From: JBKHYJ01 sp046565505
Lineage (GTDB): Bacteria > Acidobacteriota > Blastocatellia > UBA7656
NCBI GenBank assembly: GCA_046565505.1
Contig: JBKHYJ010000045.1
Coordinates: 62,001-126,000 of the forward strand
Direction: 5' to 3'
DNA length: 64,000 bases
In this document: positions 1 through 8,378 of the stretch, one piece after another
How positions within the stretch are numbered: position 1 is the stretch's first letter
Layout of the letters: every line of letters begins with the position of its first letter
Made by a program: the position numbers and the translations under genes
The notes under the pieces: generated by a model
What the model was told of the DNA's origin: nothing
Database searches by the model: none
The model's input: only the letters and a program-made list of their open reading frames with translations

Positions 1-508
1 AGCCGAGGTTGTCTTCCGAGCGGCCCGAATTCCATATGCCCTCGGAGGAGTCGAAGCGATAGCCGGCCCCGTTGACCTCGTTGTGGTAGCTGACGGAATC
101 GAATATGAAGAACTCCGCTTCGGGGCCGAAGTAACAATTGTCCGCGATGCCTGTGAACCGAAGGTAGCTCTCCGCCCGCGCGGCGACCGAGCGCGGGTCA
201 AGCTCGTAGCCTTCCTTGGTCATCGGGTCAACGACGTTGGCGAACAGGCAGAGCGTAGGCTCCTCGAAGAATGGGTCTATCCAGAATCGGTCCCCGTCGG
301 GGATGAGCAGCATGTCCGATTCATTGATCGAGGCCCACCCGCGTAAGCTCGACGCGTCAAAGCCTATGCCCGACTCGAACGAATCTTCATCGAACGCGCC
401 GATGGGCACTGTGAGGTGATGCCACGCCCCCGGCAAATCTGTGAATCGTAAATCAACAAACTTCACCTGCTCGTCAACGGCGAATTGCAAAACTCTCTTG
501 GGGTCCAT
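1..508 (-). CDS. glnA: Glutamine synthetase, N-terminal part (runs off the window)
   Basis: Glutamine synthetase joins ammonia to glutamate using ATP in the cytoplasm. About 169 codons are visible, starting MDPKRVLQFAVDEQ. They contain the beta-grasp region (GAWHHLTVP), the FDASSLRGW stretch close to the family's FDGSSIRGW, and the start of the catalytic domain (CYFGPEAEFFIF) whose Glu binds metal. The ATG at 508 is preceded by AGGAGG at good spacing, which fixes the start. The C-terminus, including the Tyr that would be adenylylated, lies outside the window. The matching adenylyltransferase gene glnE is at 58571-61687, so this enzyme is probably covalently regulated (inference). Confidence 0.96.
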   Translation of the reverse strand, partial: MDPKRVLQFAVDEQVKFVDLRFTDLPGAWHHLTVPIGAFDEDSFESGIGFDASSLRGWASINESDMLLIPDGDRFWIDPFFEEPTLCLFANVVDPMTKEGYELDPRSVAARAESYLRFTGIADNCYFGPEAEFFIFDSVSYHNEVNGAGYRFDSSEGIWNSGRSEDNLG

Positions 509-687
509 CCGGCGAGTCCCTCCTGTATGCGACGTTTCAACGGTTAGGTCGGTGTCCGACGTCTCAGGGCTTGAGCATATAGCCGCCCCAGGTGGGTGTC
601 AAGGAATCGCGGATTTCGCAAGCGTCGTACCTCCGTATCGATCAAGCGGATGGCCGCGGGGCCGAAAGCTCTGTGCTAAAAACTGAA

Positions 688-716
688 TTGACTCGCCACC
701 GAATCGCGTCTATCTT
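688..716 (+). promoter_or_regulatory. Candidate sigma70 promoter for the 54-aa ORF
   Basis: TTGACT at 688-693 and TATCTT at 711-716 are separated by 17 bp, a near-consensus sigma70 arrangement about 90 bp upstream of the small ORF at 807. This is sequence match only. Confidence 0.5.
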
Positions 717-806
717 GGTGGCGGGGGAGCGGCTCCCTCGCGCCCGAAGCCACATTCGTTGGCGAAAATAGTAAGGCACGATTCAGAGATAAGGAGAGGA
801 GGAACT

Positions 807-971
807 ATGGATATAAACATCATGACGGCCAGCACGCCCGCGGAATTGATAGGGATGTTGAGCGAGAAGGATGGGAAGATCTGGCGCATCCAGGGCGGCG
901 TCAGCGTGTGCGTTGACGCGAAGGGCAATTATACCTACGCGATTTTGCTCGTCTCTCAAAAGAACGCCTGA
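807..971 (+). CDS. Small orphan protein, 54 aa, unknown function
   Basis: I do not recognise this family. The ATG at 807 follows an extended purine-rich ribosome binding site (AAGGAGAGGAGG), while the upstream in-frame start at 759 has none. The protein begins MDINIMTASTPAEL and contains a short alternating hydrophobic stretch near its end (YTYAILLVS) that could form beta strands; there is no signal peptide or transmembrane helix. It has its own candidate promoter (688-716) and a strong terminator (1085-1119), so it is likely a monocistronic, well-translated gene. It is divergent from glnA; any link to nitrogen control is speculation. Confidence 0.7.
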   Translation: MDINIMTASTPAELIGMLSEKDGKIWRIQGGVSVCVDAKGNYTYAILLVSQKNA

Positions 972-1084
972 CAGACGGCCCTCGCGCGCCATGAAGTCGC
1001 GCGGCTTTTAAGCGGCGCGGGCCTGGGGTCGCGCACGCCTTTGACCCGCCTCGTTGGTCGCCGGGGCCGCGGCAAAAAAATATA

Positions 1085-1119
1085 AGCCGCCGATAACTTT
1101 TGTCATCGGCGGCTCTTTT
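1085..1119 (+). terminator. Rho-independent terminator
   Basis: A perfect 10-bp stem (AGCCGCCGAT / ATCGGCGGCT, 1085-1094 with 1105-1114) is followed by CTTTTA. It closes the small ORF at 807-971. A run of A precedes the stem, so it may also work in reverse. Confidence 0.85.
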
Positions 1120-1827
1120 AATTCACGACGTAGAGCCACGCCCCCTTGTGCCTCAACGCCCTGAACTCTTTTTGTCTGTCGCTTCTCTCAGTACTATCTG
1201 AGCTTCATTAATCCGATTGGCCTGCTCACCTTTCGTGATATGCATTGAATGGAAGGCAGGGCCCCCATCCTCCCTTCCATTCTTTGCACCTAGTTCCGCA
1301 TCCCGCAGTTGCTCTGAGCAGAAGAGGTTTCTTATCAAACTGTCGAACTGCTAGAACCGTCGTTTCATTGAGCAATGAACGTGCCAATATCTGAAGTTGA
1401 TTCTAGCCGGAACCGGACCCGCTTTCGTGGTTTTGGATTAGGCACCAAGCCTTAAAGAATAACATTCAGTAACGGCCAATCCTCCGCCCGCCGAACTAAC
1501 AAAATTCGGCATGTGGCATTCACAAATTGTGTCATCGCGTTCAAAAACAAATGCCCCGAAGTAGTGGTCTTGTGCCGCGCCTCCAGAAATCCCGTCCGGG
1601 CACGTGGACCCGGCCGCGCCTTTCGACGCAATTTGCTACCACGCGGGTGACGGTAACGGTAGGCGGCTGCCGGCCCGCGACGGGCTGCCGAGGGTAAGCA
1701 ATTATTCCTCATCCGCCATTCGCGACCCCCATTCAGGGCCTGCTGTTCGAGTTGCGGCCCGCGCCGCTTAAACGGATAATACGCAGGTCTCGAATGGCTT
1801 TCATCATTCTTGTGAGAGGAGCGATCA
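1120..1827. other. About 700 bp without a convincing gene
   Basis: The part from about 1180 to 1450 is visibly richer in A and T than its neighbours. A 61-codon minus-strand ORF (1153-1338) has no recognisable motif. The longer minus ORF from 1452 runs through the DinB gene and looks like a shadow. No tRNA, repeat or transposase remnant was seen. The last 25 bases carry the ribosome binding site of the DinB gene (GAGAGGAG). Confidence 0.5.
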
Positions 1828-2286
1828 ATGAGTTGTCCTGAAATTGAGCATTTCATCAGCAACTGGAACCGTATCCACAGGCAGACGTCGCGCGCGTTGA
1901 GGGCGGCGACTGATGATAAACTAGACTGGCGGCCCAAGGAGGGCATGTTCACCTTGCGCGAGCTGATTCGCCACATCCCTGAAGCCGAGAACGCCATCGC
2001 CCGTTCGGCGCTCGCGGGGTCGATGCAGAAGTCGCAGGTGGACCTGTCAAACAGCAGCGTGGATGAAATCGCGGAGGCGTTCGACCGCGAGCATGAGCAT
2101 TTGGCCGCGGAAATATCCAGGCTCACGCTCGACGAGTTAAATGAAGAGATCGAAGCCTTCGGCAAAAAGATGCGCCGGATCGTGCTGCTGTGGGGCATGA
2201 CCGAGCACGAAGTCCACCACCGCGGCCAGCTGTACACGTACTATCACCTGGCGGAGATTAAACCGCCGAACCTCTACGGTGTGTAA
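1828..2286 (+). CDS. DinB-like metal-dependent four-helix protein
   Basis: This 152-aa protein has the size and layout of the DinB/YfiT superfamily, four-helix bundles that bind a metal through three histidines. Candidate ligands are H49 in the LIRHIPEAE segment and H127 and H131 in the EHEVHHRGQ segment, the usual C-terminal HxxxH position. Members include DNA-damage-induced proteins of unknown activity and thiol-transferase-like enzymes, so no substrate can be named. Start ATG follows GAGAGGAGCGATCA. It sits 44 bp before the alkyltransferase-like gene, and co-transcription is possible. Confidence 0.85.
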   Translation: MSCPEIEHFISNWNRIHRQTSRALRAATDDKLDWRPKEGMFTLRELIRHIPEAENAIARSALAGSMQKSQVDLSNSSVDEIAEAFDREHEHLAAEISRLTLDELNEEIEAFGKKMRRIVLLWGMTEHEVHHRGQLYTYYHLAEIKPPNLYGV

Positions 2287-2330
2287 GCGCCGGTCTACGA
2301 AAGGCCCTGAATCGAGGAAGATGAGAAACG

Positions 2331-2873
2331 ATGGCAAAGACGAGCCGACGAGCTAAAGCCGCGGGGCCGGCCGGGGAGTCGCCGCCGGGGCGGGCGGAGA
2401 AATACGAGCAGGCGTTTGAAAAAATCTACCGCATGGTGTTGCGCATTCCGCGCGGCCGCGTGATGACGTATGGGCAGATAGCCCGCCTGCTTGAAGACCG
2501 CTACAGCCCGAGGCTGGTCGGCTGGGCTATGCACGCCACTCCGCAGGACGGCCGGAATATACCGTGGCATCGCGTCATCAACTCGCGCGGGGGGATTTCG
2601 ACGGGCCGCGTTATCGTACAGGAGCCTCAGCTTCAACGCTGGATGCTCGAAGCGGAAGGCGTAGTGTTTGACGAGCGCGGGCATTGCGATTTGAGCGTTT
2701 ACCAGTGGTCGCCCGCGAAAAATAGGCCGAGGGCGAAGAAGGGGGCGGTCGCCGATTTAAAACCGTCGCCTGGCGGCCCGGCCAATGCGCGCGGCGAGGC
2801 GAAAAAGAAGGCGGCCCCGGTTAAGCGCGCCGCAAGGCCGCCAAAAAAAACGAGAACAGTTAAAGAAAGATAG
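2331..2873 (+). CDS. Alkyltransferase-like (ATL) protein, MGMT fold without the catalytic Cys
   Basis: The core (about residues 24-115) matches the DNA-binding domain of O6-alkylguanine-DNA alkyltransferase: IPRGRVMTYGQIA is the helix-turn-helix/Arg-finger region. In the active-site motif PCHRV the cysteine is replaced by Trp (PWHRV, W79). ATL proteins with this change bind alkylated guanine and hand it to nucleotide excision repair rather than reversing it (family knowledge). After about residue 125 comes a long Lys/Ala/Pro-rich tail with repeated RAKK/KKKA-type patches, probably disordered and DNA-binding. Most ATLs are nearer 100 aa, so the tail is an addition. The downstream thioesterase starts 3 bp after the stop codon. 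Confidence 0.9.
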   Translation: MAKTSRRAKAAGPAGESPPGRAEKYEQAFEKIYRMVLRIPRGRVMTYGQIARLLEDRYSPRLVGWAMHATPQDGRNIPWHRVINSRGGISTGRVIVQEPQLQRWMLEAEGVVFDERGHCDLSVYQWSPAKNRPRAKKGAVADLKPSPGGPANARGEAKKKAAPVKRAARPPKKTRTVKER

Positions 2874-2876
2874 CTC

Positions 2877-3311
2877 ATGGAAATAACACCAGAGACGGAG
2901 CGGGCGATACGCGAGAAGTTCGAGACCAACCATTTCCCCAGGATGCTCGGGATCGAGATTGATTCGATCGAGCCCGGGCGGGCGCGCCTCGGCGTGGAGG
3001 TCAGGCAAGAGCTGTTGCAACTGCAAGGCGTGATGCATGGGGGCGCGATCGCCAGCCTCGTAGACACGGCCGTGGCCTTCGCCATCATCAGCGTGTCCGA
3101 GCCTCAGGACCGATTCACGACCGTTGAAATGAAGGTCAATTACTTGAGCGCCATCCGCGAGGGGCGAGTCGTCGCCGAAGCGCGCCTGATCCGCGACGGC
3201 CGCCGCATAATCGTGGCCGATTGCGACGTGTTCGATTCGAGGGGGCGGTTGTGCGCCAAGGGGCTTTTAACTTACATCAGGCTCGGCGAGATGGTGAAGG
3301 ACAAGGAATGA
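2877..3311 (+). CDS. PaaI-type hotdog thioesterase
   Basis: The 144-aa sequence is a single hotdog domain of the PaaI/YbgC-like acyl-CoA thioesterase group. The active-site motif HGGAIASLVDTA is clear (H54, G55, G56, D63), and the central strand pattern (VEMKVNYLSAIREG) is typical. The substrate is unknown; likely an aryl- or acyl-CoA in the cytoplasm. The ATG lies 3 bp after the stop of the ATL gene, so the two are probably translated from one message. Confidence 0.9.
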   Translation: MEITPETERAIREKFETNHFPRMLGIEIDSIEPGRARLGVEVRQELLQLQGVMHGGAIASLVDTAVAFAIISVSEPQDRFTTVEMKVNYLSAIREGRVVAEARLIRDGRRIIVADCDVFDSRGRLCAKGLLTYIRLGEMVKDKE

Positions 3312-3474
3312 GGGATTAATTCCGAACGCGGATTCCCTTCGCCCTTCTTCACTCTTCATCCTTTCCGAATCGCCTGCCGCTCGCTACAATTATCAATTGG
3401 CGGGAGCGCTGCGGCCCGCCTATCTTTTATGTTGGCAGCATACGAATGGCGCTTCGCATATTCGGTTGAGCTTT

Positions 3475-5274
3475 ATGACCCCGTTCCGCAAATTCCTGAG
3501 CTACTTCGCGCCATACCGCCGCACGCTGATCCTAGGCATCTCGTGCGTCTTCATGACGAACGTCTTTAAGCTCTTCACGCCCGACCTCGTGGGCCGCGCC
3601 ACCGACGCGCTGATGGGGAGAGCCTCCGGCGATGGCCTCGCCGCCGCCGCCGACGTGCTGAGGGCGCGCGCGGACCTCATCAAGTATGGCGGGTATATAG
3701 TGCTGGCCGCGATTGCGCAGGGGGCCTTCCTTTTCACACAGCGTCGGCTGCTGATCAACATGTCGCGCGACATAGAGTATGACCTGCGGGGCGACTTCTA
3801 CGCGCACCTACAGAGACTCCCTTTCGAGTTTTATCAAACGCACCGCACGGGGGATTTGATGGCGCGCGCGACCAACGACCTGTCGGCCGTACGAATGGTC
3901 GTGGGGCCGGCGCTGATGTATTCGATGAACACGGTGTTCGCGATGGTGCTCATCGTGCCGTACATGTGTCACATCAGTTGGCGGCTTACGCTCCTTGCAT
4001 TCTTACCCATGCCGCTGGTCGCGACGGCCACGCACTACTTCTCCAAGCGGATACATGACCGCTTCGAGGACGTGCAGGACTACTTCGGCACGGTCTCTAA
4101 CCGCGCGCAGGAGTCACTGGCGGGCGTGCGCGTCATACGCGCGTACACGCAGGAGCGGGCCGAGGTCGAGAGCTTCAGCCGCGTGAACCGGGAGTTCGTC
4201 AACCTCAACCTGAGGCTGATACGGCTGTCGGGAATCTTCCACCCCATACTTCAATTTTTTATCGGCCTGGGGTTCATCGTGGTGCTCTGGTACGGCGGCG
4301 GACTGGTGATTAAGGCTAACAATGGCGAGCCGGGCGGGATCAGCATAGGGCTGTTCGTGCAGTTCACGTTGTACCTGGGTTACTTGGTGTGGCCGATGAT
4401 CGCGCTCGGCTGGGTCATAAACATGTTCCAGCGCGGCATGGCCTCGATGGGCCGCATGAATGAGGTCATGGCTATAGAGCCCGCGATACGTGACACCGAC
4501 GAGACGCGCAACGTGCGGGAGATCACGGGCGAGATAGAATTCCGAGGCCTCACGTTCAACTACGGCGGCGCGTCGGCGGCGGCCCTGAAAGACATAAACC
4601 TGCGCATCGCGCCCGGCCAGACCGTGGCCTTCGTGGGGGCCGTGGGGTCCGGCAAGTCTACGCTGATGAACCTGGTCACGCGGCTGCTCGACGCGGAGCC
4701 CGGGCAGGTCTTGATCGACGGGCGGCCCATCCGCGAGATTCCGCTGAGCGTGCTGCGCTCCTCAATCGGCTACGTGCCGCAAGAGACTTTCCTGTTCAGC
4801 GAAACTATCGCCGGGAACATAGCCTTCGGGGCCGAGGACGCGACGCGGGAAGAGATAGAGCGCGCGGCCGTCGAAGCGGGGATCGCCGACGACATACTTG
4901 AATTCCCCAAGGGGTACGAGACCATAGTCGGGGAGCGCGGCATAACCCTCTCGGGCGGCCAGAAGCAGCGGACGGCCATCGCGCGCGCCCTCATCCGCCG
5001 CCCTCGAATCTTGATTTTAGACGACGCGCTGTCGAGCGTGGACACTTACACGGAAGAAAAGATCCTCTCGCACCTGCGCCGCATCATGCGCGGGCGCACG
5101 AGCCTGATCGTGTCGCACAGGGTCTCGACGGTCAAAGACGCGGACTTAATCGTAGTGCTCGAAGACGGCCGCATAGCCGAGCGCGGCACGCATGACATGT
5201 TGATTGCGCGCGGCGGCCTTTATGCCGAATTGTACGAGAAGCAGTTGTTGGAAGAAGAACTCGCGGCGAGCTAG
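3475..5274 (+). CDS. ABC exporter half-transporter with degenerate ATPase site
   Basis: A 599-aa fused exporter: six-helix transmembrane domain (residues about 1-330) followed by a nucleotide-binding domain. Walker A (GAVGSGKST) is near residue 387, the signature LSGGQKQR near 491 and Walker B (ILILDDALSS) near 511. The catalytic glutamate after Walker B is Asp here (LDD instead of LDE), the hallmark of the degenerate subunit in heterodimeric exporters such as TM287/288 and BmrC/BmrD. I chose ATG 3475 because MTPFRKF leads directly into the first helix; an upstream TTG at 3397 adds an unlikely extension. No strong ribosome binding site. The partner follows after 83 bp. Substrate unknown; multidrug or lipid export is the usual role. 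Confidence 0.93.
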   Translation: MTPFRKFLSYFAPYRRTLILGISCVFMTNVFKLFTPDLVGRATDALMGRASGDGLAAAADVLRARADLIKYGGYIVLAAIAQGAFLFTQRRLLINMSRDIEYDLRGDFYAHLQRLPFEFYQTHRTGDLMARATNDLSAVRMVVGPALMYSMNTVFAMVLIVPYMCHISWRLTLLAFLPMPLVATATHYFSKRIHDRFEDVQDYFGTVSNRAQESLAGVRVIRAYTQERAEVESFSRVNREFVNLNLRLIRLSGIFHPILQFFIGLGFIVVLWYGGGLVIKANNGEPGGISIGLFVQFTLYLGYLVWPMIALGWVINMFQRGMASMGRMNEVMAIEPAIRDTDETRNVREITGEIEFRGLTFNYGGASAAALKDINLRIAPGQTVAFVGAVGSGKSTLMNLVTRLLDAEPGQVLIDGRPIREIPLSVLRSSIGYVPQETFLFSETIAGNIAFGAEDATREEIERAAVEAGIADDILEFPKGYETIVGERGITLSGGQKQRTAIARALIRRPRILILDDALSSVDTYTEEKILSHLRRIMRGRTSLIVSHRVSTVKDADLIVVLEDGRIAERGTHDMLIARGGLYAELYEKQLLEEELAAS

Positions 5275-5357
5275 GTTATAGGGCGCGCGGCCGAGCCGGG
5301 GCTTCAGGTCCGCCGGGGCCGTCGCCTGCGCGGCCCGCCGGCGGGCCCCCGAAAACT

Positions 5358-7241
5358 ATGTCAGAATCGCACCACGAAGAAGAAATATTAGGCAAAGCGT
5401 ATGACGCGCGGCTCATGCGGCGGCTGCTGCGGTATCTGTGGCCGTACAAGTGGCACGCTCTCACTTCGCTCGTGCTGACTATTTTGAGCGCGCCGCTCGT
5501 GCTGGCCGGGCCTCCGCTGACGAAGGCGGCAATCGACCTCTTCCTCAACCCCGAGGGCGACCCGTCGAAAGCTTCGGGCTTTGCCGGCTACGTCAAAAGG
5601 GCGGCCGACTGGTCCGGCTTCGGCGCGAACGCCTATCAGGGCGTTGTGTTCGTCGCGATACTCTTCCTGCTTGCCAGCCTGGCCGCGTTCGCCGTCCAGT
5701 ACACGCAGGCGATAGTGATGCAGACCATGGGCCAGTACATAATGTACGACCTGCGCAAAGAGATATTCGCGCACCAGCAAAGGCTCCCCGTACAGTACTA
5801 CGACCGCAACCCCGTCGGGCGTCTGATGACGCGCCTGACGACCGACGTTGACGCGCTCAACGAGATGTTCACCGCAGGCGTCATAGCCATCTTCGGCGAT
5901 GTCGCGATGATTTTTTACATAGTCATCTGGATGTTTCAGGTCAACTGGCAACTGGCCCTAGTATCGTTCGCTATATTGCCGCTGCTGGCCGGGCTGACGA
6001 CATGGTTCCGGCTCGGCGCGCGCGCGTCCTTCCGCGAGGTCCGCGTCCGCATCGCGCGCATCAACGCTTTCTTGCAGGAGCACATCACGGGGATGCCCGT
6101 CGTGCAGTTGTTTAATCGCGAGGGGAAGGAGAAGCGCAGCTTCGACGAGATAAACGAATCGCACCGCAAAGCAAATATCGACACGATATTTTATTACGCG
6201 GTGTTTTACCCGGCGGTCGAAATCATCGGGGCCGTGGGCATCGCCCTCATCATCTGGTATGGCGGCGGGCAAGTGATTCAAAGCGTGGCGACGGTCGGCA
6301 CGCTGGTCGCCTTCATCCAGCTCGCGCGGTCGTTTTACGAGCCCATCTCCGACATCAGCGAGAAGTACAACATTCTACAGTCCGCGATGGCGTCCTCGGA
6401 GCGAATCTTCAAGATGCTCGACGAGCCCGTGACTATCAAATCGCCCGATAAGCCCGTGCGCATCGGGCGCGCGCGGGGGCGCATAGAGTTCCGTAACGTG
6501 TGGTTCGCCTACAAGAACGAGGACTGGATTTTGAAAGACATATCGTTCACGGTCGAGCCGGGCGAGCGCGTTGCTTTCGTCGGCCACACGGGGGCGGGCA
6601 AGACTACGATCACGAGCCTGCTGCTCCGGTTCTATGACGTGCAGCGCGGGCAGATCCTCCTCGACGGGGTTGACGTTCGCGACATGGACCTCGAAGAGCT
6701 GCGCGCGAACTTCAGCATAGTGCTCCAAGACGTTTTCCTGTTTTCCGGGGACATAGCTTCAAACATCAGGCTCGGCAACGACAGGATAACCGACGAGCAG
6801 TTACAGGCGGCGGCGCGGGAAGTCCATGCGGACGATTTCATCAAGAGGCTGCCAAACGGGTATCATGAGGAATTGCGCGAGCGCGGCGCGGGGCTTTCCG
6901 TCGGGCAGAAGCAGTTGATTAGTTTCGCGCGCGCTCTCGCCTTCGACCCCCGCGTGCTGATTTTAGACGAGGCCACCAGCTCCATCGACACGGAGACCGA
7001 GATTTTAATCCGCGACGCCGTAGAGCGTTTAATGGAGGGGCGCACGTCGCTCGTGATCGCCCACAGGCTGTCTACGATTGAATCGGTTGACAAAATCGTA
7101 GTGATGCACAAAGGCGAGATACGCGAGGTCGGCACGCACCAAGACCTGCTGCAAGAGCGCGGCCTTTACTGGCAGCTCTACCAGTTGCAGTTTTACAAGG
7201 ACGCAAAGCGCATGCTCGCCGAGAGCATAGCGGACGACTAG
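5358..7241 (+). CDS. ABC exporter half-transporter with canonical ATPase site
   Basis: A 627-aa partner of the preceding exporter, with six transmembrane helices (about residues 30-345) and a nucleotide-binding domain. Walker A is GHTGAGKTT (near 408), the signature is LSVGQKQL (near 512), and Walker B LILDEATSS (near 532) keeps the catalytic glutamate. The signature G-to-V change (LSVGQ) together with LDE is what is seen in the TM288/BmrD-like subunit, complementing the LDD subunit upstream. Together they should make a heterodimer with one consensus and one degenerate ATP site. No clear ribosome binding site precedes the ATG, so translation may depend on the upstream gene. Confidence 0.93.
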   Translation: MSESHHEEEILGKAYDARLMRRLLRYLWPYKWHALTSLVLTILSAPLVLAGPPLTKAAIDLFLNPEGDPSKASGFAGYVKRAADWSGFGANAYQGVVFVAILFLLASLAAFAVQYTQAIVMQTMGQYIMYDLRKEIFAHQQRLPVQYYDRNPVGRLMTRLTTDVDALNEMFTAGVIAIFGDVAMIFYIVIWMFQVNWQLALVSFAILPLLAGLTTWFRLGARASFREVRVRIARINAFLQEHITGMPVVQLFNREGKEKRSFDEINESHRKANIDTIFYYAVFYPAVEIIGAVGIALIIWYGGGQVIQSVATVGTLVAFIQLARSFYEPISDISEKYNILQSAMASSERIFKMLDEPVTIKSPDKPVRIGRARGRIEFRNVWFAYKNEDWILKDISFTVEPGERVAFVGHTGAGKTTITSLLLRFYDVQRGQILLDGVDVRDMDLEELRANFSIVLQDVFLFSGDIASNIRLGNDRITDEQLQAAAREVHADDFIKRLPNGYHEELRERGAGLSVGQKQLISFARALAFDPRVLILDEATSSIDTETEILIRDAVERLMEGRTSLVIAHRLSTIESVDKIVVMHKGEIREVGTHQDLLQERGLYWQLYQLQFYKDAKRMLAESIADD

Positions 7242-7249
7242 CGATTTTG

Positions 7250-7370
7250 GATTTTAGATTTTGGATTTTGGATTGGGGGAATAACAGAGCAACTCGACAT
7301 GGCGGGACTTTGCCTCCTTAAATGCAGCACAGAGGTATGCAAATACTCCCTTAATCCAAAATCTAAAATC
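7250..7370. repeat. Inverted repeat of an ATTTTGG/ATTTTAG-type motif
   Basis: GATTTTAGATTTTGGATT at 7250-7267 is matched by its exact reverse complement at 7353-7370, 85 bp apart. The left arm is extended by further copies of GATTTTGG. The sequence is AT-rich and stands out from its surroundings. It lies between the ABC exporter and a zinc-ribbon gene. Confidence 0.7.
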
Positions 7371-7410
7371 AAGAGGTGTGGGCGCTTCATTACTTGCTCA
7401 GGAGTTTTTA

Positions 7411-7605
7411 ATGGATATCGATCTCGATATGAGCGTGTTGGGCATAGATGACAACAGGCAAGAAGCGCTCAGCAACAGACAGGTGACGATGTCTTGCCCG
7501 AATAATCATTCGGTCTCCGTCCGCCTGATGAGGGGCTCAGGTTCAAGCACCATTTATTGCCCCGAATGCCACGAACTGGTCGAGCCTCGCCTGCCGGAAT
7601 CTTAG
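7411..7605 (+). CDS. Small zinc-ribbon protein, 64 aa
   Basis: A short acidic protein beginning MDIDLDMSVLGIDD. It carries one CPNNH...CPECH pair in its C-terminal half, which looks like a single zinc ribbon. I chose ATG 7411 because CAGGAG lies 7-8 bases upstream; the GTG at 7378 lacks such a site. Function is unknown; small zinc ribbons of this kind often act in nucleic-acid or protein contacts. It ends 3 bp before the stop of convergent folK. Confidence 0.7.
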   Translation: MDIDLDMSVLGIDDNRQEALSNRQVTMSCPNNHSVSVRLMRGSGSSTIYCPECHELVEPRLPES

Positions 7606-7608
7606 TCG

Positions 7609-8343
7609 CTACGGGCGCGAACCCTGCCCGCCGCGCTTATAGACTCTTACGGTCGAAGGGTCATCAAGCGCGGCGAGCAATTCACGACATGTCATCTTTA
7701 GCGGCCGGTACATGAGATCCGGCGCGATCTCGCACAGCGGTTCCAGCACGAACCGCCGCTCATGCATCCGCGGGTGGGGGATGATCGGCTTTGCGCGTCC
7801 CACGTTGCGCCCCGCGCCGTCCGCGGCTGTCGTTATGCTTGCGATGATCCCTTCCATGTCACTGAATAACAGTATGTCGATGTCGATCACGCGCGGCCCG
7901 TTCGGTATAGTGCGCGCGCGGCCCATCTCGTCTTCAATCCCGTGCAGGGCGCGTAGCATCTCCTCGACCTGGATCATTTCTCTGGCTCGGAGCCGGGCCA
8001 TCTCGGAAGGGTATCCGCTTGTCATCTTAAACAGGGCTACGGTCTCTTCATCGGCGTTAAACGTGAGGTCGGGCGCGACCCTCGCCTCGATAACTTGATT
8101 CAAAAACCACGGTTGATCCGCGTAGCCGACAGGCTCCGTCTCGTAGATCGAAGAGGCGCGAACAACTTCTAAACCGAGCCCCCTGATTCGCTCGGCCGCC
8201 TCGCGGAGATTGGCTTCACGGTCGCCGAGGTTCGAGCCGAGCCCGAGATAAACACTCAGGTGCCGAGCCGCCGCGCTTTCATCCGTCGGCCGCGTGTCGC
8301 ACTCTCCGCTGCGGCTCTGGGGTGATTCGTTGCCGGTTGTCAT
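7609..8343 (-). CDS. folK: Dihydropterin pyrophosphokinase (HPPK), enlarged
   Basis: HPPK transfers pyrophosphate from ATP to 6-hydroxymethyl-7,8-dihydropterin in folate synthesis. Diagnostic motifs are present: LGLGSNLGDRE, SSIYETEPVG, GPRVIDIDILLF (two metal-binding Asp) and IPHPRMHERRFVLEPL. At 244 aa it is much longer than the usual 160 or so. The extra length is a polar N-terminal leader of about 27 residues, a roughly 30-residue insertion after the third strand and a smaller one before IPHPRM. I chose ATG 8343 (MTTGNESP) because GGTGAGGG lies just upstream. It is divergent from rlmI, 35 bp away. Confidence 0.9.
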   Translation of the reverse strand: MTTGNESPQSRSGECDTRPTDESAAARHLSVYLGLGSNLGDREANLREAAERIRGLGLEVVRASSIYETEPVGYADQPWFLNQVIEARVAPDLTFNADEETVALFKMTSGYPSEMARLRAREMIQVEEMLRALHGIEDEMGRARTIPNGPRVIDIDILLFSDMEGIIASITTAADGAGRNVGRAKPIIPHPRMHERRFVLEPLCEIAPDLMYRPLKMTCRELLAALDDPSTVRVYKRGGQGSRP

Positions 8344-8378
8344 TTGGCCCTCACCAGTTATCATAGTTCTATAAGAAT

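Noticed and set aside
1452..2237. A 261-codon minus-strand ORF
   Set aside because: It runs through the DinB gene in the wrong strand and has no recognisable motif.
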